Positions 1 through 10,453 are shown, counted from the stretch's first letter. The stretch: DNA of 64,000 bases from Tenodera sinensis (GCA_030765045.1 CM060962.1:95659412-95723411), one strand, 5' to 3'. Notes: generated by a model from the letters alone, not told the origin. Made by a program: numbers and translations.

Positions 1-112
1 TTAAAAGATAGCGAAACTTGGACACCGATGGGAGAGAAACGAGAGTGGGTCCTGCCCCGTTGTAGTTCTACATAAAAACCGTGGATATATGTATATGCCA
101 AACTGTGTGTAG

Positions 113-320
113 GCTGGCCCTGTGGCGCAGCTGGGTTCGATTCCCGGCAGGGGGATAGGAATTTTTCTCCAGCCAGGATTGTTCCTCATCCTTCCCTGAG
201 TCTGGAAGTATGAATGAAAGTGTGAATGTGTGTGAATTCAAAGAATATAACCCAATGTAAAACGTGTAACACCATTTGTCAATAGGCAAGGCCGGATATA
301 AATGGAACAATTAAAAAAAA
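113..320 (+). mobile_element. tRNA-derived SINE, family H
   Basis: A short retroposon with a 13-bp target-site duplication (aaactgtgtgtag at 100-112 and 321-333) and an A-rich 3' end from 313. The head carries an A-box-like TGGCGCAGCTGG directly abutting a B box GGTTCGATTCC (133-143). The ~30 nt normally between the boxes are missing, so the tRNA part is internally deleted. The body (~150-312) matches nothing else in the window. Confidence 0.8.
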
Positions 321-333
321 AAACTGTGTGTAG

Positions 334-2291
334 CCAAGGATATGTTGAAGGAAAACAATATACTTGGAATAACAAAGTACATGAATCGCTAAAGTATCCC
401 TGCCTTACTCCATCACATCGTGTGCTCTGGAGCGCACCTTCTCACAATACAGACAGTATTCAAGCGAAAACCACAGGGTATTTCCGTTTGAGAACTTTTA
501 GATAACATATTGCAGTTCACTCTAATGCTAATTCTGCAGCCATAAAAGCGTACAATGAAGAAGAAAATGGTTAATAAAGAAACTTAAGGTAATGAATATG
601 TATTTCACAATGGGTATTTATATTATGGATATACATGTGTTGTAAATCTATCACATAAAATTGAATATGTTATATCATTTTAAACTTATAAAGGGTATGT
701 GTATTATTCATCAATTAATTATGCATATAAATTATTTCTCTGGACGAATGAAATATCCAACAGAATAAGTGCTCATGAAAATTACCGACTTTGTTTTTGA
801 AAAATTTCGAAGGTGAACAGTACCTCGAATGTTGGGTCACATTATATAGGTTTGTGTTGACTAGCCGCTCACTCATTCACTCTCTCTGCACTGCTGACCT
901 GTGGTATAGTTACACCTTACCTATCTCCTCGGTGTCCAAGTTTCGCTGCCTTTTGATAAGTATATGCAAGGACAAACCCACCAGTTACTTATTTTTTCTC
1001 TGTTTTTTTAAGTTCAAGGGTTTCGCAGTGTTTTAAAGGGTATAAACCTCCTCTAACTTATTGTATGTATTTCATTTTATATTTTATTATTAAATATCTG
1101 GAAAGCCTATTAGTAAACGTGACTAATGTGAACCTGCTCAAAGCCTTTTAAGCACAATTTAGATGGTTTGGCTTTAAAATATCTGTTTCATTACAGTTTG
1201 AGGTTTTTTTCCCCCTTAATATTTTCATAATTTGGCAAACTTTTCCTCAGATTCTACCAGTCTCTTATTATGACCCTTCCTTTGCTTTGTGTTTCGTTAT
1301 TTAATAAAATATTGTGATTTTATACAGTGAACGGGTACAAGCAGTCAATGAAGAACTTATTTTTGCCGCTGCCTTTATCCTTTGGATGAAAGCAACCTAA
1401 CTAGTTCCTCTAGACTTCTAGAGTGGCATTTCTTTTCACTTTGTTCTGGCAGTAGCTATTTGTAGCCTGTTTTGTGCATGGCAAATTTGTGTGTGCTTCA
1501 ATAACTTCGATAGCATAGCGTAGTGTATAAAACGTGTGCTCTCGATGGTATCTCTCGACCGACTCACCCTGTTTGGATGAGGGTTTACCCACTGAGCAGC
1601 AGGGTTGCGCGGTGGCTTGGAGCCGTTCCTCATAGAATTTTTCCATTTATCATGTAACGGTTCGGTGGTGTGTTGGAGCGGTCTGTTGGATTTTGCACAG
1701 TCAGATATCTAGCAGACCCATTGCACCACGTGAAACCAATGGTTCACTGTGAGAGTTTGGAGTTACACCAGTCCATTCGGACATTTGGAGCGATAGTGGA
1801 TGGCCACCTTTAAACCACAGGACCCTTAATCCGTTTGGTTTTCATTTCAACCATTTCGATCATTGGCCATGCCGAATGACTTATCTATTGAAGACCATTA
1901 AACTTCAAGAAGAATGAGAACGATGTCATTTGTACGCACTGCTCAGACTCAATAATAGTATTGTTTAAGAGTCATAATGCGAAAATAACACGGCATAAAA
2001 AAGGAAGTTCCTGAACTGGAATGGCATTGCAAGTACTTTGAATCCCAGTTCTCCCTAAGTCTCTACAGTGTTAAAGAAAGCCTGTCAAGAAAAGGGAGCT
2101 GCCTTTTAAAAGATGCAACAAAGTTAAGATTTTAAATGCAAGGGAAAAAACAATAAACATTTTCCAACATGGCAGAAGATAAACATGCATTTGCCTTCGG
2201 CTGCTTATGTTAAATAAGCCAATATTGCTTTTCACTTAAAAAAAGTGTCTCGGGAAATCCGCAACTTAATATAATGATTTATAAATTGATT
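334..2291. other. No gene seen
   Basis: AT-rich DNA between the H SINE and the LINE. Only short unrecognised reading frames occur, and I saw no repeat shared with the rest of the window. Confidence 0.5.
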
Positions 2292-2303
2292 GTTTATAGA
2301 GGT
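2292..2303 (+). repeat. Target-site duplication, left copy (LINE)
   Basis: Twelve bases identical to 8350-8361, just after the poly-A tail. The length is typical of target-primed reverse transcription. Confidence 0.93.
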
Positions 2304-2961
2304 CCCCTCCGAAGGAGTGTCGCCTTGCCGTGGCGGAGGGGCTCAGTACCTGAACCAGACGGCCTACTAAGTTTTCTTTCGACTACTGGTAGGCAAGAGG
2401 TGAGGGGAAGCAAAGAACATTCCAAACGGGTAGATGGGGCTCGGTAGTCTTGGTCGACAACTCATCTAGGAGAAGAGGACTCCGAAATCAAACTCCCCCA
2501 GGGGCTCCTACTACGGTAGGTACGGGTTTGGCGTACCCGGGGCCCCGAGCCATACTCTCGACTGGGTTCCTCCAAGAGGTGAGAGGGCACATGCCAAACG
2601 CCCAATCAACTTTGGTCCACTTTTGTGTTTGACCTCCCACCTGTTACCTCCCTGTACACAGTCTGATGGATAACCTACGCGCGGGTGACGCAAGGGGTGA
2701 CTGGGTAATAGCGTAAGTCCCAGCCCCTGGTTATCATGTAGGATCTGTGTGCGTATCCGCTGATAAAGGTCAGTCCCGGGGAGGGGCCATTGCATGAGCT
2801 GATGCACTCCTGAAGGCGATTGGGTCCCTCTGTCTATGCATTGGGAGGTGAGACCCTAGGGTGAGCAAGGTCCAGGCCAGGACTCTCACCTAAGCCGGGG
2901 TGGCGCCCAGGATGTGAGCATGCCATCGGAGACATTTGCAATGGTGGAGGATTAAAGCGCC
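2304..2961 (+). promoter_or_regulatory. LINE 5' UTR with terminal hairpin
   Basis: This GC-rich 658-nt leader starts at the first base of the element. CCCCTCCG (2304-2311) pairs perfectly with CGGAGGGG (2334-2341), giving an 8-bp stem with a 22-nt loop at the extreme 5' end. Internal promoters downstream of the start site are known for this class of element. I infer promoter activity here but see no diagnostic core motif. Confidence 0.65.
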
Positions 2962-4398
2962 ATGAGTTCACAAAAAACTCAAAATAAACAAAAATACCAG
3001 AAGTCAAGTGTAAAGGAAGTAGTTGAGTCCTGTGGTCCTCGCTACTTAGTCATTTCGAGAACTGAGGAAGGAAAAAAGTTTCTTTCGGTGAGTCCATTTG
3101 TAATCCAGAAGGGCCTGGATAAGATAGCTGGTCCAGTGAAGTCATGCACTAGATCGCGTAATGGCACGCTTCTAGTAGAAGCGCATTCAGCAGAACAGGC
3201 AGCTAAAATACAGAAAGCAAACCTGTTGGCCAGCTATCCAATACGTGTTGACCTTCATAAGACGTTGAACTCGTCACGCGGTGTCGTCAATACCCGCGCA
3301 TTAGACGGACTCAGTGTTGAAGAGATTAAGGAAAACCTGGAAGATCAAGGTGTTACCTGTGTGTATCGGGTTCATCGCAAAGAAAGCGGTGAATTGAAGC
3401 CTACTCGTACCCTGTTCCTCACCTTTGATCGGGTAGATCTCCCTCAAAGGATTAGGGCAGGATACGAAGCTATAGAAGTAAGGCCATACATCCCGAACCC
3501 AATCCGGTGCTTTAAGTGTAACCATTTTGGACACACAAGTGAACTATGTAACAGAACAGCTTCTTGCGTCAACTGCGGAGGCGTCCTTCACGACGCTCCA
3601 TGTTCATTGCCTCCCAGTTGTGTGAACTGCAGCGGCGAACATCCAGCCAATTCGCGAGAGTGCCCCCGGTTTATAGAGGAAAGGGCGATCCAGGAAATCC
3701 GAGTCAAAGAGAAGGTGTCCTTCTCAGAAGCTCGGAAACTCCTGCGTATCCGACAGCCCCCCCTTCCAAAGTCCGGTACCTATCGCTCTGTTGTAGCTAG
3801 GCCGGCAGAGAAGCGGGAAATCGCTACACAAACCAGCGATCAAACCGGGGCCACAATTTCACAAAAAATTATCATAGCAAGAACAGTTCCAAAGCCTTCA
3901 ACATCTACAGGTAAATCTACGTCTCCTACCAAGTCCGTAAAGGAAAAGAACACATCTACAAGGTCACCGTCTAAATTGCCAGTCTACAACAATGGCAAGA
4001 ATGAGCCCGTTGTTTATGTTACATCACCGAAGAAATTTAAGAAACAATATGTAAGAACTGACTTCCTCAAAGAAGAAAACGTGTCTGTTCCCACTCAACC
4101 AAAGGGAAAGAAGAGCCAGCGTTCATCCCCCCGAAGATCCTCTTCTGAGGATTCCTCCGGGATGGACACAGACCGGCAGCTTTCATCTTCGCCGGTATCC
4201 ACGAGCAATCGGTTCGAGGCTCTCGAACCGAAATTTGCTATGGGGATACGCACCTCCTCGGTAGAGGAGATGCAAGAAGATCCTGCCTATACTGGGAGAA
4301 ACCCAGTGAAAAAGAGGCAGGATAAATGTGAAAAGAGTGTGAGCCCAAAAGATCACAAAAGGGCTAAATTGAACCGACCACCGCCTACTACAAGGTAA
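2962..4398 (+). CDS. LINE ORF1: gag-like nucleic-acid-binding protein
   Basis: A 478-residue ORF1 protein of an I-group retrotransposon, expected to coat the element RNA and form the ribonucleoprotein. The N-terminal ~180 residues form a globular region resembling the domain that precedes the zinc knuckles in insect LINE gag proteins. Three zinc knuckles follow: CX2CX4HX4C (C183, C186, H191, C196), CX2CX4HX3C (C202, C205, H210, C214) and CX2CX3HX6C (C220, C223, H227, C234). Residues ~265-478 are rich in Ser, Thr, Lys, Arg and Pro, probably disordered and basic. The ATG at 2962 is the first in frame after the leader. The stop is TAA at 4396-4398; ORF2 starts 42 nt later in the same frame, so its translation needs reinitiation or readthrough. 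The ORF is intact. The family assignment is firm; the RNA-binding role is inferred from the family. Confidence 0.92.
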   Translation: MSSQKTQNKQKYQKSSVKEVVESCGPRYLVISRTEEGKKFLSVSPFVIQKGLDKIAGPVKSCTRSRNGTLLVEAHSAEQAAKIQKANLLASYPIRVDLHKTLNSSRGVVNTRALDGLSVEEIKENLEDQGVTCVYRVHRKESGELKPTRTLFLTFDRVDLPQRIRAGYEAIEVRPYIPNPIRCFKCNHFGHTSELCNRTASCVNCGGVLHDAPCSLPPSCVNCSGEHPANSRECPRFIEERAIQEIRVKEKVSFSEARKLLRIRQPPLPKSGTYRSVVARPAEKREIATQTSDQTGATISQKIIIARTVPKPSTSTGKSTSPTKSVKEKNTSTRSPSKLPVYNNGKNEPVVYVTSPKKFKKQYVRTDFLKEENVSVPTQPKGKKSQRSSPRRSSSEDSSGMDTDRQLSSSPVSTSNRFEALEPKFAMGIRTSSVEEMQEDPAYTGRNPVKKRQDKCEKSVSPKDHKRAKLNRPPPTTR

Positions 4399-4440
4399 TA
4401 CACTGTTACCTTGCAATATTTATCCCACACAGATACTAAT

Positions 4441-7400
4441 ATGGCTATCTTACATTGGAACATACGTGGCATTCGAACTCAAAGGCCAGAACTTGAGCTC
4501 TTGCTCAAAGAAAACGAACCTCTGGTCGCATGTTTGCAAGAGACTAAGCTGCGTCCTCAAGACGCTTTCCATCTAAGGCGATACACCCCAGTACGGTGTG
4601 ATGTTACACCAGAAGAGGGTGTTCCGGCACATGGCGGCGCCATGATACTTGTGAGAGATGACATTTATATGCAATCTGTACCAATACAGTCTGATATCCA
4701 ATCAGTTGCAATAAGGATTGTACTGCCAGACATCCATTTCACCATCTGTAATATATACTTGCCTCCGTCCCATGACCCCTCGCACATTGATTTAGAAGAT
4801 CTAGTTTCCCAGTTGCCAACACCGTTTCTGTTGGTGGGAGACTTCAATGCGCACCACCCACTTTGGGGTTCAAGTCGCGCTTGTGCGAGAGGTAAACTCA
4901 TTTCCGATTTCTTGGACAGTCACAACCTAGCTCTCCTCAACACTGGAGAGCCTACATTCATTTCGGACTCCCACAGCACCTTCTCACACCTTGATCTTGC
5001 AGTTTGTTCACCTCAGTTGGCAGTCTCCTTACAATGGAATGTCATCTCTGATTTACACTCTAGTGACCACTTCCCATGTCTTATTAGTCTCTTGACGCAA
5101 CATACATATTCCACATGTATGCCCAGATGGCGTTTGGACCATGCCAACTGGAACCTTTACACCCAGTTGGCTGTCTTTACCTACAACGAGCACGACTCAG
5201 TGAATAATTTGGCGCAGCATCTCACGGAGACGATTCTCTCTGCTGCTGAACAATCGATTCCGCGGTCGACTACACACCCCCGTCGATTTCCCGTCCCCTG
5301 GTGGACGGAAGAATGTCGGAACGCCATTCGTGCTCGAAGGCGTGCACTTAGGGTTTTCCAACGTCACCCTACTTTGGAAAACCTAATCGAATACAAGAAA
5401 TTGCGCGCGAGGTCCAGACAAGTCATTAAGGATAGCAAAAAGTCATCATGGAGCAAATTTGTAGCTTCATTTAACCGACACACACCTTCCTCGGTTGTGT
5501 GGGATAGATTAAGGCGTGTTGCAGCTAAAACGACCCAAATGCCAATAGCGGGACTAAAAACAGCCACAGGAGCTGTTGTTGATTCATTTGAAGTGGCTAA
5601 TACCTTTGGCAGTGCTTTCGCACAAGTGTCTAGCTCGGAAAACTACTCCCCTGAGTTCCTTCCAATTGAAACTCAGGTGGAATCTCAAGGCTTCTCGTTT
5701 CGTTCTAGAAACGTAGAAGATTACAATCGGCTTTTCACCATGGCAGAGCTGGAGTATTCCCTGAAATCTTCGCGATGTTCAGCACCAGGACCGGACGGTA
5801 TTCATGTACAAATGTTACAACGGCTCTCTCCTGAAGGTAAGGCATTCCTGCTCGAGGTCTATAATCGTGTTTGGGTTGACAGTATACTCCCAGAAAATTG
5901 GCGGGAGGCCACCGTTATTCCCATCTTGAAGGCTGGAAAGGACCGTCATCTTCCCTCCAGCTATCGTCCTATTTCCCTCACCAGTTGCGTTTGCAAGGTG
6001 ATGGAACGCATGATCAATGCACGATTGGTATGGTGGTTAGAAAGTCGTAACCTACTGACTAACATCCAGTGTGGTTTTCGACGACGCCGTTCAACTGTTG
6101 ACCATCTTGTGTCAATATCGACACAGATAATGGACGGCTTTATGAAGAACTGTCAAACCGTTGGCATATTTTTCGATCTTGAGAAGGCTTATGATACGTG
6201 CTGGCGAGCAGGGATTCTACGTTCCCTGTATGCCTGGAACATACGTGGACGCCTACCACTTTTCATTCAGGAGTTTATGAAGGACCGCTTTTTCCGAGTA
6301 AGGGTCGGCTCGGTTTTTTCTAATTCTTTTGTTCAGGAGGAGGGAGTACCTCAGGGTTCGGTGCTAAGTGTCACGCTCTTTGCTATAGCAATTAACTCCA
6401 TCTGGAAATGTGTTCCACCTGGAGTTTCGTCATGCCTATTCGTAGACGACTTCGCTGTCTATTGCACTTCTCAGCGCACGGCGTTCTTACAACGGCGCCT
6501 GCAGCAATGTTTGGACAACCTTAGAGAATGGAGCGTGAAAAACGGCTTCCGTTTCTCAACTGAGAAGACAATCTGCGTTAATTTCTGGCGCCGTAGGAGA
6601 CGATTACCACCTTCGCTCCGATTTGGTCCAGATTCACTTCCCTTCGCAGAAGAGACGCGCTTCCTGGGTTTGATCTTGGACAGGAAGCTTAGTTGGTCGT
6701 CGCATATTGCACAGCTAAGAGCAAGATGTGACCGTTCCCTAAATATTATGCGAGTACTGAATGGCAAATCGTGGGGAGCGGATCGAACAATTTTGTTGCG
6801 AATATATCGCGCATTGGTCCGATCCAAGCTAGACTATGGGTGTATTATTTATTCGTCAGCACGGCCATCTGTGCTGAGAAGATTAGACGTGGTCCATAAT
6901 AGGGGCATCCGCATTGCAACAGGAGCTTTTCCAACAAGCCCAGTGGTGAGCCTATACGCCGAGTCCGCAGAACCTCCTCTGCAATATCGGCGTGAGATTC
7001 TCTTGGCAAATTATGGTTGTGCGCTTAGATGTATGCCTAAGCACCCAACGTTCGCTTCTTTCTTCACCACCACGCTAAGAGAACGATATAGAAATAGCAC
7101 CCTTAATCCAAAGCCTGCGGGGTTCCGTTTCCAAGAGCTCCTAGTGAAGCTTGGAGTGGAACTGCCTGTGATGTTCGCCAAGGGCGAGAGACTTTACCCC
7201 CCTTGGCTATCTGGTACGCCCCATGTAGATCTTGGGATGACCATACACCAGAAGTCCACGCTGCCTATTTCAAGTATCCGCACGTGTTTCTTAGAATTTT
7301 TGTCAGGTTATTCTGACCGTAAATATATTTACACCGATGGATCAAAGAACACCAACGGTGTTGGATGTGCTTATGTTTATGGAACCGAACCATATACATT

Positions 7401-8130
7401 CGGTTTTCCAAATAGCACTTCCATTTTTACTGCAGAGCTTTATGCAATTTATCGAGCCGTTTTGTATGTTCGCCGCCGTAAATTAGGTGACTGCCTGATT
7501 TTGAGCGATTCCCTTAGTGCACTGCAGAGCCTTTGTCAGTTGTACAACCCCCATCCTATTGTTCAACGTATCCAGGATGCCCTCCATGTTTTACACGCTT
7601 CTGGTGTTGATGTGGTGTGTGCATGGATTCCTGGTCACGTAGGTTTGCCTGGGAATGAAATGGCAGATTTATCAGCAAAGACGGCAACTACAGAACCCAG
7701 AATTATCATCTCACGTGTTACTTCGGAAGACTTTAGGCTTGAAGTGCGGAGAGCGGTGCTGTCGTCCTGGCACGACGAGTGGTCAGCTCTCCGCGGTAGT
7801 AAGCTTAGAGAAGTGAAAGAACTTCCGATAAACTGGGTAACTTCCTGTCGCACATCTCGTCGCGAGGAGGTTAGTTTGGCTCGGTTAAGAATAGGGCACT
7901 GCAATTTTTCGCACGGTTACCTATTTAAAAGGGACCCTGCGCCTCTATGTCCGCTGTGTAACAACGTTTTGTCGGTTCGCCACGTGCTCCTAGAGTGTTG
8001 TTCTCTAGCGCACCTTCGGGATTCTCTGCAGCTGCCTGCCAGACTTGCAGAGGTCCTAGCGGACGACAAAACAGCGTTTGATAGAGTTTTTAATTTTTTA
8101 GCGCAGTGCAATATAAATTTGAGGATTTAA
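4441..8130 (+). CDS. LINE ORF2: endonuclease, reverse transcriptase, RNase H
   Basis: A 1,229-residue polyprotein that nicks the target, reverse-transcribes element RNA and removes RNA from the hybrid. The apurinic-like endonuclease (~1-225) keeps N7, the QETK glutamate E34, GDFNAHH with D134 and N136, and SDH at 208-210. The reverse transcriptase (~455-745) has GPDG, the fingers motif SYRPISLTS, FDLEKAYD with D579, GVPQGS at 635-640 and FVDD with catalytic D669 and D670. The RNase H (~960-1085) keeps the full tetrad D966, E999, D1023 and D1076, in YTDGS, TAEL, LSDS and GNEMADL contexts. A C-terminal CX2CX7HX4C knuckle lies at C1170, C1173, H1181 and C1186. I chose the ATG at 4441 because the endonuclease begins right there; the frame stays open upstream to a TTG at 4411. 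All catalytic residues that I can see are retained. Confidence 0.95.
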   Translation: MAILHWNIRGIRTQRPELELLLKENEPLVACLQETKLRPQDAFHLRRYTPVRCDVTPEEGVPAHGGAMILVRDDIYMQSVPIQSDIQSVAIRIVLPDIHFTICNIYLPPSHDPSHIDLEDLVSQLPTPFLLVGDFNAHHPLWGSSRACARGKLISDFLDSHNLALLNTGEPTFISDSHSTFSHLDLAVCSPQLAVSLQWNVISDLHSSDHFPCLISLLTQHTYSTCMPRWRLDHANWNLYTQLAVFTYNEHDSVNNLAQHLTETILSAAEQSIPRSTTHPRRFPVPWWTEECRNAIRARRRALRVFQRHPTLENLIEYKKLRARSRQVIKDSKKSSWSKFVASFNRHTPSSVVWDRLRRVAAKTTQMPIAGLKTATGAVVDSFEVANTFGSAFAQVSSSENYSPEFLPIETQVESQGFSFRSRNVEDYNRLFTMAELEYSLKSSRCSAPGPDGIHVQMLQRLSPEGKAFLLEVYNRVWVDSILPENWREATVIPILKAGKDRHLPSSYRPISLTSCVCKVMERMINARLVWWLESRNLLTNIQCGFRRRRSTVDHLVSISTQIMDGFMKNCQTVGIFFDLEKAYDTCWRAGILRSLYAWNIRGRLPLFIQEFMKDRFFRVRVGSVFSNSFVQEEGVPQGSVLSVTLFAIAINSIWKCVPPGVSSCLFVDDFAVYCTSQRTAFLQRRLQQCLDNLREWSVKNGFRFSTEKTICVNFWRRRRRLPPSLRFGPDSLPFAEETRFLGLILDRKLSWSSHIAQLRARCDRSLNIMRVLNGKSWGADRTILLRIYRALVRSKLDYGCIIYSSARPSVLRRLDVVHNRGIRIATGAFPTSPVVSLYAESAEPPLQYRREILLANYGCALRCMPKHPTFASFFTTTLRERYRNSTLNPKPAGFRFQELLVKLGVELPVMFAKGERLYPPWLSGTPHVDLGMTIHQKSTLPISSIRTCFLEFLSGYSDRKYIYTDGSKNTNGVGCAYVYGTEPYTFGFPNSTSIFTAELYAIYRAVLYVRRRKLGDCLILSDSLSALQSLCQLYNPHPIVQRIQDALHVLHASGVDVVCAWIPGHVGLPGNEMADLSAKTATTEPRIIISRVTSEDFRLEVRRAVLSSWHDEWSALRGSKLREVKELPINWVTSCRTSRREEVSLARLRIGHCNFSHGYLFKRDPAPLCPLCNNVLSVRHVLLECCSLAHLRDSLQLPARLAEVLADDKTAFDRVFNFLAQCNINLRI

Positions 8131-8349
8131 AATTTTTAATTATCTGTTTCTGATTTTGGACATATTTATCATCTTGTTTCATATCTGGCTATTGCCACTG
8201 CTTTTTACCTTTGTATATTTTTGTTGTTGCTAGTATTTTTATTTTTTGAGTGAAATTTATATCTGGCTATTGCCATGAGTCTGTTAAGGGCGCTGATGAC
8301 CTAGAAGTTGAGCGCCCTTTTTTTTTTAAAAAAAAAAAAAAAAAAAAAA
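8131..8349 (+). promoter_or_regulatory. LINE 3' UTR: duplicated 17-mer, hairpin, poly-A
   Basis: A 17-nt motif, atatctggctattgcca, occurs twice (8181-8197 and 8259-8275). AAGGGCGCT (8286-8294) then pairs perfectly with AGCGCCCTT (8311-8319), a 9-bp stem with a 16-nt loop, followed by T-rich and A-rich runs. A 3' hairpin just before the tail is a plausible recognition site for the element's own reverse transcriptase; that role is inferred. Confidence 0.7.
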
Positions 8350-8361
8350 GTTTATAGAGGT
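8350..8361 (+). repeat. Target-site duplication, right copy (LINE)
   Basis: Perfect repeat of 2292-2303, immediately following the 22-nt poly-A tract. Confidence 0.93.
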
Positions 8362-9130
8362 TACTGTGTACTTACGTTGCCGTGTTTAATTCTATTGGTT
8401 ACATTTTAATAATACAATTATATCCATTCCTATTAGTGGTCGAAATAAAATATCCATGCATGCAAACAACAGTGTTTGCTTCCCATGGGTAATTACTCTA
8501 ATGCTTAGAAATATATTGCGTTAAATGAAAATCTACCATACTGTGAAGCACGTTATAAAGTTTTCATACAGAAATTACTACCAAGGTATTTGTATACGGG
8601 GAATATTTGCTGCAATTATTAATACAAAATTCAAAATCTTAATATAACTAAACCATGAATAATCATATCCAAGAACATCGCTTATTCTTCAACGAAAAAA
8701 GAGTATTAATTAAACATATTAAAGAAGCAAGGAATACATTTTGAAGTATGAACACCTTATAATATATCCCTGCTCAAGAAAAGCAATTCAGTTGATTGTA
8801 TTCAACAAACAGCTGAATAAACTTGAGACATTTTGCTGCATCTTGCTTTAGTAATAGAACGCACCAGTTGTCAACGCTCCAGTATTTATTTTCTTATAAT
8901 TTGTTGTCAAAATTAATGTTTCTCTGAATCATTAAATGTTGCCAAGCTTGAATCAGCATATAACGTTGGTTGAGTACGATCAAATGAATTGCTTTCATTA
9001 TGCTGAAATATAAACATAAGAAAAATAGGAATATCTGACTAGAAAATATTATATTGTAACTGTCCAAATATCCTAAGAAATATAAGAATTGAAAGACACT
9101 CAAATTAACATTATATTTAATTCAAAATTG
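8362..9130. other. No gene seen
   Basis: AT-rich flank of the LINE with no recognisable coding, RNA or repeat signal. Confidence 0.5.
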
Positions 9131-9144
9131 TAACCCTAGTTAAA

Positions 9145-9483
9145 ACCACCTCCATAGTACTGTGGTAACGCGTCCGACTCTGGCGTAGAAGACCCGGGTT
9201 CGATCCTCGGTACCAGAGTGGAGATTTTTCCCCGCGGGAACGTCTGGTACGGCGTGCACTCAGCCTCGTTAGGTCCTTGAGGAGCCAATTGAGGAGCTAC
9301 TTGATGAGAAATAGCTGCTCCTGATCGAGAAGGCCGCATAACTGGCCGAGAGGGCCAGTCCCATCTCTAGTACTATACTCCACTCATGACGCCTGTGGTC
9401 GACACATGTGGGGGACCCAGCGGTCGGGCGACAGGTCTTGGCCCAGATGGGCTGTTGTTTCACTTTTTTTTTTTTTTTTTTTT
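9145..9483 (+). mobile_element. tRNA-derived SINE, family B, copy 1
   Basis: About 340 bp with a tRNA-like head (A-box-like GTGGTAACGCGTCC near 9162, B box GGTTCGATCC near 9199), a GC-rich body and a T-rich 3' end (9465-9484). An imperfect 14-bp duplication flanks it: 9131-9144 and 9484-9497 differ at two adjacent positions (CC/TT). The tail is T-rich on the same strand as the B box, which is unusual. Its body (caattgaggagctac, catgacgcctgtg) recurs at 38.07-38.40 kb. Confidence 0.78.
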
Positions 9484-9497
9484 TAATTCTAGTTAAA

Positions 9498-10135
9498 CTT
9501 CCGCTTAAGTACATGTTCTAAGGAAAATATATGCAGATAAGGTTCATTCAGCGCACATTCAGCTTTCAGTGGGCATATACACTGGCTCATAAATCCTATA
9601 TAGAAACAAAGCATGTAATATAAAATGCGGGATATTAGGTACAGTCCTTGCTAATGTGTGATGGTAGAACATTGTTTAGCTCAGGTGATTACTTATCTAA
9701 CTCTAGAAATATCTTCCTTCGAAGTCCCAAATGCCTTCGAAAAGCATCCTTAAGGTGTGCCACTTTGACCAACCTTCTTGCGCTTTAAACTAACTGTCTG
9801 ATATTAAACCCGCCTCCTCTACCCAGCACGAACATAACGTATTTGAAAAATCGTTGCAGTAGCATAACTGTAATAGTTATATGCCGCTTTTATTATAATC
9901 CGGACAAAAAGTAGGTAATAAGGTGGACAAAATAATGGCATGCTTTTTGTCCCCTCAATACTGAACAATTCTGCTTACTGGGGACGTATGTCCATCATAT
10001 TTGCTGAAATGCTCTTTGCCATATAAATCCACCAAGTTTGCTAGCGTTCCTTTATGTGTTGACATTTTGTGCATAGGATATATCTTTATTGGTTTTAAAT
10101 ATTCATGGGTCGCCCTTCCAACTTCAAAATAGAAG
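9498..10135. other. No gene seen
   Basis: Unique-looking AT-rich DNA with no coding or RNA signal. Confidence 0.45.
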
Positions 10136-10137
10136 AG

Positions 10138-10243
10138 TGAGAGAGAAGAAGAAGATAAAGAAGAAGAAGAAGAAGAACATGATGATGATGAAGAAGAAGA
10201 TGATGATGATGATGGTGATGATGATGATGATGATGATGATGAT
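10138..10243 (+). repeat. (GAA)n/(GAT)n microsatellite, left part
   Basis: Compound GA-rich, GAA and GAT triplets that continue as (GAT)n at 10453-10510 on the other side of an A SINE. Long Asp or Ile reading frames here are repeat artefacts. Confidence 0.9.
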
Positions 10244-10453
10244 TTGTTTGTAGTGTTTAACGCCCGCTTTTACTACTACGGCACCGCAGGCGGTGACACT
10301 GATGATACATGGAATGAAGATGGAGCACCGGTGGAATGAGATGGCGGGGGAAACCGGAGTACCCGGAGAAAACCCGCCCTGACGCCGCTTCGTCCACCAC
10401 GAATACCACATGCGGGTCCCTGGGATCGAACCCGGGCCGCCTAGGTGGTAGGC

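Larger units (their letters stand above)
2304..8349 (+). mobile_element. Full-length I-group non-LTR retrotransposon
   Basis: Complete two-ORF LINE: 5' UTR (2304-2961), ORF1 (2962-4398), 42-nt spacer, ORF2 (4441-8130), 3' UTR (8131-8327) and 22-nt poly-A (8328-8349). The 12-bp sequence gtttatagaggt occurs at 2292-2303 and again at 8350-8361, a perfect target-site duplication that fixes both ends. The RNase H domain after the reverse transcriptase puts it in the I group (I, Nimb, Loa, Outcast and similar) rather than Jockey or CR1, which usually lack it; the exact clade is not resolved. No stop or frameshift interrupts either ORF, so this is a recent and potentially active copy. It is the only intact coding unit in the window. 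Its 3' end differs from that of the SINEs here, so it is probably not their partner. Confidence 0.95.

Noticed and set aside
4411..4440. TTG-initiated extension of ORF2
   Set aside because: A standard ATG at 4441 directly precedes the conserved endonuclease N-terminus; the extra ten residues show no family pattern.
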